DNA of 64,000 bases from Ciceribacter sp. L1K22. GTDB taxonomy: Bacteria; Pseudomonadota; Alphaproteobacteria; Rhizobiales; Rhizobiaceae. The translations under genes were made by a program, and so were the position numbers. The stretch spans positions 2,462,030-2,526,029 of the forward strand of contig NZ_JAGFPK010000001.1 of NCBI RefSeq assembly GCF_017599385.1, read 5' to 3'. This document shows, in pieces, positions 17,100 to 25,900 of this stretch. The first letter of the stretch is position 1, and each line of letters starts with the position of its first letter. Below the pieces are notes generated by a model, which was given only the letters and a program-made list of their open reading frames with translations, was not told the DNA's origin and made no database searches.

Positions 17100-18657
17100 T
17101 GGTGCCAAGCCCTCCCGCCAGCGCATTGATAGCGGCCGAAGCCATGGCCGAGCCGCCGCGCCGTCCGCGCACCGCGATATAGGGAATGCCGCGACTGTCC
17201 GCGATCAGGGCCTCCTTGCTTTCCGCCGCCCCGACGAAGCCGACCGGGAAGCCGAGGATGACCGCCGGCTTCGGCGCGCCCGCATCGATCCGTTCGAGTA
17301 ACCGGAACAGGGCTGTCGGCGCGTTTCCGATCGCCACGACCGCCCCTTCCAGCCTGTCGTCCCAGAGATCGACCTGCGCGGCGGAGCGCGTGTTGCCGAT
17401 CTCCTCCGCCTTCGGCCGGACCCGCTCGTCGTTCAGCAGGCAGACGACATCGTTGTCGGCCGGCAGCAGCCGGCGAATGACCCCGTGGCGCACCATCTCC
17501 GCGTCGACCAGCACGGGCGCGCCCTTTTCAAGGGCCGCTGCCCCGGCCTCGAACGCGCCCTCGGAGAAAGCAATGTCGCCGGCCAGATCGACCATGCCGC
17601 AGGCGTGGATCAGCCGGATGACCAGCGGGTGAAGCACGGCGGGAAAGCGACCAAGATTAGCCTCGGTACGGATCGTCTCGAAGGACTTTTTGTAAATCTC
17701 GGTGGGATCTCGAATGTACTCGAGGTGCCTGCCTCCCGGCGGTGCGGATTCAGAAGCGTCAACGGCAACAGACAGCTCTCGATGACCAATACCCAAAACC
17801 CAGCCTTCCTCGGCAACCGATGTCGCGACTTCCTCTTCGGTCAACATCGCCGGACGACCGAGAAGCGTCGCGAGCCGACCATCCGCATCGAAACGACAAA
17901 AGGCTTCGGCCACCGCCCTCACCTGCGCCGCGTCCCTCACCTCGTCGCCGTCAGGCAGGGCAAAGAGCGACGGATAGATTTCGGCAAACACGAAGGGTTT
18001 GTCGAAGCGCGTCGTGAAACCGGTCTCAAAGGGCCAGACGGCGATTTTGTCTTGAAGCCCACCTTCATCGAGAAAACGCGAGAGGCATGCGATCCCGAGC
18101 AGCGTCTGGCTGCCGACGGAGCCGTTATAGGAGAGCTGCCAAACCGACTTCGCGCCCTTGGCGAACTGCTCCGAGCGGCGAAAGGCAAACGGCGCGCCTT
18201 GTGGCGCCGGTGGCTTCGTATCGCTCAAATCGGCGTAGACATGCTGGTGAGGGCGACCCCAAAAGCGCGGCTCTCCCGGAAAATAGGTCGCGTTCCAGCG
18301 GGAAGCCAGGTCGAAACGGTTGTTGGTATTGTCCGGCCCGTCCTCGATCTCCGCGGCGATCTTGCGCCACAGGGAACGCCAATCGGCCTTGCCGGTCAGC
18401 CGCTCCGCCGTGCCGGCGGGGTAGCCAAAGGCAAAGTCAAAGCCGCAGAGAAGGCATTCGCCCTTTGCAATCGCTTCCCGCACGATCTGATCGAGTCGCA
18501 GCATGAAGGCGTGACGGGTCGAAAAATTCTCCAGCCATTCGATCGCGGTCCCATCGCCCTCGCGCCGGGCGAGGCACGCCCAGAGCGAGTTGCGGCCGGT
18601 CGCCGGTTGCCCGGCGCCCGACCAGTCGACGATCAGGATGCGATCGAACAGCGCCAT
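17092..18657 (-). CDS. cobH: Precorrin-8X methylmutase CobH with an extra N-terminal DUF429-like domain
   Basis: 521 aa, versus about 210 for ordinary CobH. Residues about 312-521 are CobH: YIRDPTEIYKKSFETIR, then RLIHACGM with the catalytic-type His351, and GFPVGFVGAAESKEAL near the end. It migrates a methyl from C11 to C12, giving (hydrogeno/cob)yrinic acid. Residues 1-310 look like a separate domain: VDWSGAG at 10-16, GFDFAFGYP at 72-80 (Asp74), GSQTLLGI at 182-189 and FAEIYPSLF at 224-232, the pattern of DUF429 / RNase H-fold proteins. The frame is continuous with no internal stop. Role of the extra domain unknown. TAATG junction with cbiX. Confidence 0.88.
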   Translation of the reverse strand: MALFDRILIVDWSGAGQPATGRNSLWACLARREGDGTAIEWLENFSTRHAFMLRLDQIVREAIAKGECLLCGFDFAFGYPAGTAERLTGKADWRSLWRKIAAEIEDGPDNTNNRFDLASRWNATYFPGEPRFWGRPHQHVYADLSDTKPPAPQGAPFAFRRSEQFAKGAKSVWQLSYNGSVGSQTLLGIACLSRFLDEGGLQDKIAVWPFETGFTTRFDKPFVFAEIYPSLFALPDGDEVRDAAQVRAVAEAFCRFDADGRLATLLGRPAMLTEEEVATSVAEEGWVLGIGHRELSVAVDASESAPPGGRHLEYIRDPTEIYKKSFETIRTEANLGRFPAVLHPLVIRLIHACGMVDLAGDIAFSEGAFEAGAAALEKGAPVLVDAEMVRHGVIRRLLPADNDVVCLLNDERVRPKAEEIGNTRSAAQVDLWDDRLEGAVVAIGNAPTALFRLLERIDAGAPKPAVILGFPVGFVGAAESKEALIADSRGIPYIAVRGRRGGSAMASAAINALAGGLGTNV

Positions 18658-20009
18658 TACTTTTTCTTCTGCATCGACTTCGGCCCCAGCGGATGGTCCG
18701 CGTGCGGGTACGGCGCATGATGGTGGTGATGATCGTGGCCGTGACTGTGACCATGCGAATGATCATGCCCGTGATGGGAATGATCGTGGCCGTGGTCGTG
18801 CGAATGGCCGTCATGGTGGTCATGATGGCCATGGTCATGGCCGTGATGACCGCAACCGCAGTTCGGTCCGTGCTCGTGTCCGGCGAACTTGCCGCTCGAC
18901 GGCGCGTCCATCACAGCCTGCAACTCGGCATCCACCGCCTTGTCCGCGAGCGCTGCATATTTGCCGCCGAGCGTGAAGGAGGCAGAATAATCGAAGGCCG
19001 GTTCCAGATCGTGCGGCTCGGCATGCGAGTGAACCGGCGTCCAAGGAAGACCATGTTCCCGGCAGAAATCAGGATCGCGACAGGAGGCATCGCAGTCACC
19101 CTTGCACGGACAGTTTTCCAAGCCCCCGCCGATCCCCTCGACATGATGGTGATGGCTCTCCTGGGGCTGGCCGATATCCGCCTCGAAGCCGAGCACCTGC
19201 TCGCGGTACTTGCACATCTGGCAGTTCATGACCGCGGCGCCCTCGAGGATTTCCTTGACGCGATCCTGGAAGGCATCGAGCACCAGCGGGTGGTCGTTGA
19301 GATAGCTCGCCTTGACGAACTGGATCTCCGGATGCCGCGCGGCCACCTCGTCGGTATAGCTGTAGATGCGCTTCACCAGCACGCCGGTGAACAGGAAGTA
19401 CGGGAAGACGATGATGCGCTTGTAGCCGAGCTTGGCCGCGTGCGTCAGGCCCGGTTCGACCAGCGGGAAGGTCACGCCGGAATAGCAGGTCTCGCCCCAG
19501 CCGAAGCCCATGCCTTCCCAGAGCATGCGCATCACCTTGGTGGCGTTCGAGTTGGCATCCGGATCGGAGGAACCGCGACCGACGACCATCAACAGCGTGT
19601 CATGCTTCTCGACGAAGCCGAGTGTCTCGTTCGCCTCGTCGACGGCCGCCTGAATACGGTCACCGGCGGCGCGGATCATCTTCAGGTCGATGCCGAGTTC
19701 GCGGCCGTAGTTGATCACCATGCCGGGGTTCTGAGCTTGGTAGGTATTCAGCACCGACGGGATGTCGTTCTTGGCATGGCCGGCCGCAAACAGCATGCCG
19801 GGAACGGCGAGCACCCGCGTTACGCCCTGTGCCTTGAGGCTGTCGAGCCCGGCGGCGATGACGGGATTGCAGAATTCGAGGTAGCCGTACTCGACCGGCA
19901 TGTCCGGATTGCGGGCGCGCAACGCCTCCGCGATCACGGCGAATTCCTTCGCCGCGTTCTGATTGCGGCTGCCGTGGCCACAGACCATGATTCCGAGTTT
20001 TTCCGCCAT
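18657..20009 (-). CDS. cbiX: Long CbiX-type sirohydrochlorin cobaltochelatase with Fe-S motif and His-rich tail
   Basis: 450 aa. Tandem chelatase domains occupy about 4-125 and 137-255, with CGHGSRN at 10-16 and GHAKNDIP at 77-84 as metal-site motifs. MNCQMC at 261-266 is the MxCxxC motif that binds [4Fe-4S] in Bacillus megaterium CbiX. A second cysteine cluster follows (300, 302, 306, 310, 316), then a His/Asp/Gly-rich stretch at about 378-438, likely to hold or sequester cobalt or nickel. It inserts Co2+ into sirohydrochlorin early in B12 synthesis. The ATG at 20009 follows GGGAGG; the open frame extends 21 codons further without conservation. First gene of the operon. Confidence 0.9.
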   Translation of the reverse strand: MAEKLGIMVCGHGSRNQNAAKEFAVIAEALRARNPDMPVEYGYLEFCNPVIAAGLDSLKAQGVTRVLAVPGMLFAAGHAKNDIPSVLNTYQAQNPGMVINYGRELGIDLKMIRAAGDRIQAAVDEANETLGFVEKHDTLLMVVGRGSSDPDANSNATKVMRMLWEGMGFGWGETCYSGVTFPLVEPGLTHAAKLGYKRIIVFPYFLFTGVLVKRIYSYTDEVAARHPEIQFVKASYLNDHPLVLDAFQDRVKEILEGAAVMNCQMCKYREQVLGFEADIGQPQESHHHHVEGIGGGLENCPCKGDCDASCRDPDFCREHGLPWTPVHSHAEPHDLEPAFDYSASFTLGGKYAALADKAVDAELQAVMDAPSSGKFAGHEHGPNCGCGHHGHDHGHHDHHDGHSHDHGHDHSHHGHDHSHGHSHGHDHHHHHAPYPHADHPLGPKSMQKKK

Positions 20010-20322
20010 AGATAAGGCCTCCCTGCTTCGTTGCACCATGTACGAAGCGCCGGAATCACTCGATGATTCCATGGCCTTTACGGACAGCTCCGGAATTGGC
20101 CCCCTGCTTGGGTCGGCCGCACCGGACTATTTCCAGCCTGTCGAACAGGCGCCGTCGCACATGGCACGAGCTTTATCCAACCAGGCTTGAGGGGTCAAAC
20201 CCGTTTGCGCCGTATTGTGTGGAGGATGCGCCGATTGCGACATTCACCCGAAAGCGGAACGGTTGCGGGCGCGACCGGTTTGGGGCAAGAGAGGCAACCT
20301 GTCGCAGCGTTCCGGAATTCCC
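20010..20322. other. Divergent intergenic region cbiX / TSUP permease with two hairpins
   Basis: About 313 bases without a supported gene. It holds the cbiX ribosome site (GGGAGG) and two perfect short inverted repeats: GGAATCA-CTCGA-TGATTCC at 20052-20070, in the cbiX leader, and GCCTGT-CGA-ACAGGC at 20136-20150. I see no B12 box or GCCACTG motif, so no cobalamin riboswitch is called here. Confidence 0.5.
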
Positions 20323-21108
20323 GTGGTCGAACTCGCTTTTGAGAGCATCGCTCTCCTTTTTCTCGCCGCCTTCATTGCAGGCTTTGTCGATTCCATCGCC
20401 GGCGGCGGCGGTCTCATCACCATTCCGGCCATGCTGATCGCCGGCATCCCGCCTCTCCAGACGCTCGGCACCAACAAGCTGCAATCCATGTTCGGTTCGG
20501 CGTCCGCCACCATCGCCTATGCTAGGCGTGGCCATGTCGATCTCAGGAGCCAGCTGCCGATGGCGGTCATGGCCTTCGCCGGCGGAGCGATCGGTGCGGT
20601 GATCGCAAGCTTCGTGCCGGGCAATGTCTTGCGCGTGCTCATGCCGTTTCTGCTGATGGCGATCGCGCTTTACTTCGCGCTTAAACCGAATCTCTCGGAT
20701 CAGGACCGCCACCAGCGGATGACGCCCTTCGTCTTCTGTTTGACATTCGTTCCCCTGATCGGCCTCTACGACGGTATCTTCGGCCCTGGCACCGGTTCTT
20801 TCTTCATGCTGGCTTTCGTCTCGCTCGCCGGATTCGGCATGCTGAAGGCGACGGCTCACACCAAGCTCCTCAACTTCGGCTCCAACCTGGGCGCCTTCGT
20901 CGTCTTCACCTTCGCCGGTGTGATCCTCTGGAAGATCGGCCTGTTGATGGGGCTCGGTCAGTTCTTGGGTGCGCAGGCTGGCTCTCGGCTGGCAATGAGA
21001 AGCGGCGCAAGGCTGATCAAGCCGCTGTTGATCATCACCTGCCTGGCGCTGGCTGTTCGGTTGCTGATGGACCCGACCAATCCGGTACGGGTCTGGGCGG
21101 GTTTCTGA
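20323..21108 (+). CDS. TSUP (TauE/SafE) family membrane permease
   Basis: 261 aa from the GTG at 20323; an ATG at 20215 in the same frame is possible but would add a Cys/Arg-rich, non-hydrophobic leader. Contains the family signature AGFVDSIAGGGGLITIPAML and its repeat YDGIFGPGTGSFFMLAFVSL, with about eight hydrophobic segments. TSUP proteins move sulfite, organosulfonates or other small anions; substrate not readable. It diverges from cbiX. Confidence 0.85.
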   Translation: MVELAFESIALLFLAAFIAGFVDSIAGGGGLITIPAMLIAGIPPLQTLGTNKLQSMFGSASATIAYARRGHVDLRSQLPMAVMAFAGGAIGAVIASFVPGNVLRVLMPFLLMAIALYFALKPNLSDQDRHQRMTPFVFCLTFVPLIGLYDGIFGPGTGSFFMLAFVSLAGFGMLKATAHTKLLNFGSNLGAFVVFTFAGVILWKIGLLMGLGQFLGAQAGSRLAMRSGARLIKPLLIITCLALAVRLLMDPTNPVRVWAGF

Positions 21109-21114
21109 ATTCCA

Positions 21115-21381
21115 TCAGTATCGAACGATCTGGCGGTCACACTGGCGGATGATCTCGACGCGCGGGTCGTAGAGCGGCGCGCGGTACTCGATGTAGTATT
21201 CGTCGCAACGGACAGGACGCACCGCCACGGAGGCGGGGGCCACGACCGCCGCCGCTCGCTGCTGGACGACCACGGGCCGTTCCGTCTGGTAGAGCATGTC
21301 CGCCCCCACCGCAGGGCTTGCGCCAATCACCAGCAAGACGATCGCGGACGATAGCAGAACGCTTTGAATGACCCTCAGCAT
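21115..21381 (-). CDS. Small exported protein of unknown function
   Basis: 88 aa. A signal peptide of about 26 residues ends in VGA; the mature part is about 60 residues with two cysteines (VRCDEYY and RQCDRQ), possibly one disulphide. I do not recognise the family. It converges on the TSUP gene and lies after cobO on the same strand as the cob operon, about 70 bases downstream. Confidence 0.65.
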   Translation of the reverse strand: MLRVIQSVLLSSAIVLLVIGASPAVGADMLYQTERPVVVQQRAAAVVAPASVAVRPVRCDEYYIEYRAPLYDPRVEIIRQCDRQIVRY

Positions 21382-21450
21382 GGTGCGGCTCCTGTTGCAG
21401 ACGTCTCGTAAACACGCGTGGCGCCGGGAGGTTCCCTTATAAGTTCCGGT

Positions 21451-22080
21451 TCAAAACTCGACGCCCACCTGCGCCTTGATCCCGGAGCGGAACGGATGCT
21501 TGACCAGTTCCATCTCGGTGACGAGATCGGCGATTTCGATCAGCTCTTCCTTGGCGTTTCGTCCCGTCAGGACAACGTGGGTCATGTGCGGCTTTTCGGC
21601 GCTGAGAAACTCCACCACTTCGCCGATATCGATGTAGTCGTAGCGGATCGCGATGTTGATCTCGTCGAGCAGCACCATGGAATTGCTCTCGTCGCGGATC
21701 AGGTCTTTCGCCTTCTCCCAGGCTGCCTTCGCCATGGCGATGTCGCGCGCCTTGTCCTGGGTTTCCCAGGTGAAGCCCTCGCCCATCGTGTGGAACTCGC
21801 AGACATCGGAGAAATGCCGCAGGATCAGGTCGCGTTCGCCGGTCGACATAGCGCCCTTGATGAACTGCACGACCGCGCATTTCTTGCCATGGGCGATATG
21901 GCGGAAGATCATCCCGAACGCAGCCGACGACTTGCCCTTGCCCTTGCCGGTATGGACGATGACAAGACCCTTCTCGTCGGTCTTCGTCGCCATGATCTTT
22001 TCGCGGGCGGCCTTCTTCTTCGCCATCTTTTCCGCGTGGCGGGCCAGATCGTCCGTTTCCGGCTTGATGTCCTCGGTCAT
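21451..22080 (-). CDS. cobO: Cob(I)yrinic acid a,c-diamide adenosyltransferase (CobA/BtuR type)
   Basis: 209 aa. P-loop VHTGKGKGKSSAAFG around residues 42-55, then VVQFIKGAMSTGERDLI and VLLDEINIAIRYDYI. It transfers the adenosyl group from ATP to Co(I) of the corrinoid. N-terminal Lys-rich helix, C-terminal HPFRSGIKAQVGVEF as in the family. It overlaps the upstream GNAT gene by 4 bases; last gene of the riboswitch-led operon. Confidence 0.95.
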   Translation of the reverse strand: MTEDIKPETDDLARHAEKMAKKKAAREKIMATKTDEKGLVIVHTGKGKGKSSAAFGMIFRHIAHGKKCAVVQFIKGAMSTGERDLILRHFSDVCEFHTMGEGFTWETQDKARDIAMAKAAWEKAKDLIRDESNSMVLLDEINIAIRYDYIDIGEVVEFLSAEKPHMTHVVLTGRNAKEELIEIADLVTEMELVKHPFRSGIKAQVGVEF

Positions 22081-22535
22081 GTATCGCTCCCGCTATCGTC
22101 AAATGTCTTTGCATACCAGATACGCTGTGGCGCCTGGCCGGTTTTCGGAAGGCGGCCGATCTCGGCATAGCCTTCCCGTAGATAGAAGCGTGGCGCCTGA
22201 AACTCGAACGTATCGAGATAGACGCCGGCGAGCCTATCGTTGCGCGCCATGTCCTCCGCCGCCGCAAGAAGCTTGGCACCGACGCCGCGGCCACGCGCGT
22301 GTTCGCTGACGCCGAGCAGCTTCACGTAGAGCCAGCCCTGCAGCCGCGCGCCGACCAGGCCGCCGAGCATCGTCCCGTCCGGAGCACTCGCACGGATATG
22401 GACGCGTTCGCTGACGAACGGCCTGCCTAGCGCCAGCGCGGCCTCGTCAAGGATGCCGTCGACGGCGGTGACGAATTCGTCGACACCGTCCCCGGTCACC
22501 TCTGCAATCAGGATGTCAGTTGTGTCAAAGGCCAT
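22077..22535 (-). CDS. GNAT-family N-acetyltransferase
   Basis: 152 aa. The acetyl-CoA site is LLGVSEHARGRGVGAKLLAAAE, with the typical R/Q-x-x-G-x-G/A arrangement (RGRGVG), followed by GVYLDTFEFQAPRFYLREGYAEIGRL. Substrate unknown. The start chosen (ATG at 22535) is one base after the GFA stop; the frame is open further upstream inside that gene. It sits between cobN and cobO in an uninterrupted operon, so it is co-expressed with B12 genes, though a role there is not established. Confidence 0.85.
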   Translation of the reverse strand: MAFDTTDILIAEVTGDGVDEFVTAVDGILDEAALALGRPFVSERVHIRASAPDGTMLGGLVGARLQGWLYVKLLGVSEHARGRGVGAKLLAAAEDMARNDRLAGVYLDTFEFQAPRFYLREGYAEIGRLPKTGQAPQRIWYAKTFDDSGSDT

Positions 22536-22536
22536 T

Positions 22537-22926
22537 TCAGTGCTCGTTCTTCGGCAGGCCGTCGACGACATGCAGCCAGCCCACACGCTCGCTCCAGAAG
22601 TCATGAGCCTTGGGCACGATAGCGGACGGATCGTCGAGGCAGGCGATGTAAAGATCGATCTCCGCCGGTCGTCTTTCCGTTTCATAGGACATCGGCGAAC
22701 CGCACGTGCCGCAAAAGCCGCGCGTGACACCGGGTGACGATACGAACCGCCTCAAGCTCGCGCCGGAGAGTTCGGCATCCTTCCGCGCCACCGTGAAGAA
22801 GCTCGCGACGCCGGACGAGGTCGCCCGGCGGCAGCTCTCGCAGTGGCAGTGGTTGGCGTTGAGGACAGGCCCCGACACCGACAGCCGCACGGAACCGCAG
22901 AGGCAGCGACCGACAAGCTCAGTCAT
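22537..22926 (-). CDS. GFA / CENP-V family zinc protein in the cob operon
   Basis: 129 aa with cysteine clusters CLCGS (about 9-13), CHCESC (about 28-33) and CGTCGSP (about 72-78). The ATG at 22926 forms an ATGA overlap with the cobN stop; 22 further upstream codons are open but lie in cobN. Paralogue of the GFA gene at 11502. No established reaction; its tight coupling to cobN may point to a metal- or thiol-related job (inference). Confidence 0.82.
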   Translation of the reverse strand: MTELVGRCLCGSVRLSVSGPVLNANHCHCESCRRATSSGVASFFTVARKDAELSGASLRRFVSSPGVTRGFCGTCGSPMSYETERRPAEIDLYIACLDDPSAIVPKAHDFWSERVGWLHVVDGLPKNEH

Positions 22927-25900
22927 GACACGCTCCCTTCCAGAACGATTTCGGAAAGCGAGAACTTGGCGGAATTGCTTCTCGGCGTCCACAGTCCGCG
23001 CTCAATCGCCTCGATCAGCCGCTCGGCAAGTTCCTTCAGCGCCGGGGCGTTCTTCTCCGCCATGAACGCGCGCACGCGCTCATCCATCAGAAAGGCTTGG
23101 TAGACAGCCTCGAAGTGGTGGTCGCGCACGGCCCCTGTCGTCGCTGCGAAGGCGAACATGTAGTCAACAGTCGCGGTGATCTCGAAAGCGCCCTTGTAGC
23201 CGTGCCGCATCACGCCCTCGATCCACTTCGGATTGACGACGCGGGCGCGGACCACCCGGCCAATCTCTTCCTCCAGCGAGCGGATCACCGGCTTTTCCGG
23301 CCTAGAGTGGTCGTTGTGGTAGACGGCGGGACGCCCTCCGGCGACGTGCTCGATCGCCGCCGTCATGCCGCCCTCGAACTGGTAGTAATCGTCGCTGTCG
23401 AGCAGGTCGTGCTCGCGATTGTCCTGGTTCTGCACGACCGCCTGCACAGAGCGCAGTCGTTCCTCGAACAGGCCGCGCTCCGCCTTGCCCTCGACATCCG
23501 CGCCATAAGCATAGCCGCCCCAGACGAGGTAGGCCTCGGCCAGATCGCCGCGCCGCTCCCAGCCCTTTTCGTCGATCAACGCCTGCAGGCCGGCACCGTA
23601 GGCGCCCGGCTTCGACCCGAACACCCTGTATCCCGCTTGCCGCGCCGCCTGCTTCGCGTCGAGCCCCTCGGCCTCCAGCTTTTCCGTTTCCGCGCGAACG
23701 CGCGCCGCGACCGGATTATCGCCCTCGTCTTCATCCAGCGCGGCAATGGCCCGGACAGCCTTGTCGAACAGCGCGATCTGCTCCGGAAAGGCATCGCGGA
23801 AGAAGCCGGAGATGCGCAGCGTCACGTCGACGCGCGGCCGCCCGAGCATCGCCATCGGGATCACCTCGAACCCCGTCACTCGCCGGGACGCCATGTCCCA
23901 GACCGGTTTGACGCCAATCAGCGCCAGCGCCTGGGCGATGTCGTCACCACCGGTACGCATGTTCGACGTGCCCCAAGCGGTGAGTCCGAACGATGTCGGC
24001 CAGTCGCCGTGGTCCTGCACATAGCGCTGGATCAGCAGTTCGGCGGACTTTCGGCCGAGCTCGTAGGCCACCGGTGTCGGCACCGCCCTACTATCGACGG
24101 AGTAGAAATTCCTGCCCGTCGGCAACACGTCCGGCCGACCCCGCGTCGGCGCCCCGGAGGGACCGGGCGGCACGAAGCGGCCGTCGAGGCCCTTGAGAAG
24201 CCCCGCGATTTCGGCGGCGCCCGACTTCACCACCGCTGGCTTGAGACGCGTTTCGATTTCGTCAAGCACGACCCGTGTCGACACCCAGTGGTCTGGCGCG
24301 TCGATCTCCGTCGCCACAAGGTTCGCCGCCAGCAGTTCTATCCGCTCGACCGTATCGCCATTGGTGCGCCACGGCTGCTCGTCGAGCTCGGCGAGAATCA
24401 CGGGTTTGGGTCCGGTCCACGGTTCGGACATGACGCAATCGAGAGGGTCGAAAGCGACGCCATTGGCGCTCAGATCAAGGTCGTCGGCGATCGCCCGCTG
24501 GAGACTCCGGTCTCCGCCCTCGCCCAACCCGCGCGGCACCCGCGCCAGAGCCACGACGAGATCGGTCAGCAACCGCCCCTCCGGCGCCAGACCGAACACG
24601 TGCAGCCCATCTCGGATCTGCATTTCCTTGAGGTCGCAGAGATAGGCGTCGAGCTTTTCGAGCGCCGTGTCCTCAGCCTCGCCCTTGCCGATCCCGACAT
24701 CCTGGTCGAGACCGATGTCCGCGATGAGGTCGAGGATCTGCTTCTTCAGCAGCTTCAGACGACGCGGATCGCCGCCCGCCGCCTCGTAATATTCGTCGAC
24801 CAGCACCTCGAGATCCTTCAGCGGACCGTAGCTTTCAGCCCGCGTCAGCGGCGGGGTCAGGTGGTCGATGATGACGGCCGAGGTGCGCCGCTTGGCCTGG
24901 GTACCCTCGCCCGGATCGTTGACGATGAAGGGATAGAGATGCGGCAGCGGGCCGATCACGGCTTCCGGGTAACAGGTCTCCGACAGCGCCAACGCCTTGC
25001 CCGGCAACCATTCGAGATTGCCATGCTTGCCCATGTGGATCATCGCATCGACCCCAGCGACCTTCCGCAGATAGGCGTAGAAGGCGAGATAGCCGTGTGG
25101 CGGAACGAGGTCCGGAGAGTGATAACTCTCCTTCGGATCGATGTTGTAGCCGCGCGCCGGCTGAATGCCGAGGAATACGTTGCCGAAGCGGGTGAGTGGC
25201 AACGCGAATGCTCCATCCTGAAAGAAGGGATCGCCTTCCGGTCCACCCCATCGAGCCGTGATCTCTTCTTGAATCCGCTTGGGAAGAGATTCGAAAAACG
25301 CTATGTAATCATTCAAGGAAATGACATCGCGGATTTCCCGCCCATCACGCGCGGCATTGGTCGGCCCGGCCATCATATGCGCCATCAGCGCATCGCCATC
25401 CGAGGGTATGTCGGCGACCGAATAGCCTGCCGCCTTCATCGCCCTCAGCACCTCGACGGTGCCGGCGGGCGAGTCGAGGCCGACGCCATTGCCAAGCCGG
25501 CCGTCGCGGTTCGGGTAGTTCGCCATGATCAGTGCCACGCGGCGGTCCGCCGCCGGCGTCCGTCGCAGCCTAGCCCAGCGCGCGGCAAGCTCGGCGACGA
25601 AAGCCATGCGGCCGATATCGGGCTCGTGGCTGACGATATTGGTCTCGACCGTCTCATCGAACCGCGCTGCCGCCTTGAACGACACGGCCCTCGTCATCAC
25701 CCGCCCGTCGACCTCCGGCAACGCCACATGCATCGCAAGGTCACGTGCCGAAAGGCCCTGAGACGATTTTTCCCAAGCGTCCAGAGCGGAACTCGAGAAA
25801 ATCGCCTGCAGCACAACCGCCCCGCTCTCGTCGAGCACGGTAGACGGATTTTCACTGCCGGGCGCCGAAACCGCGAATCCGGTGACGTTGATGACCACGT

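Noticed and set aside
18720..18880. Repeated CATGATGG-like units resembling a repeat array
   Set aside because: They are the His/Asp/Gly codons of the cbiX tail in one frame, not a CRISPR or noncoding repeat.
20175..20215. tRNA-like 3' half (GGGGTCAAACCC) before the TSUP gene
   Set aside because: No acceptor, D or anticodon arms can be formed around it, and no CCA end.
20010..20322. Possible cobalamin riboswitch before cbiX
   Set aside because: B12 box and GCCACTG core not found on either strand.
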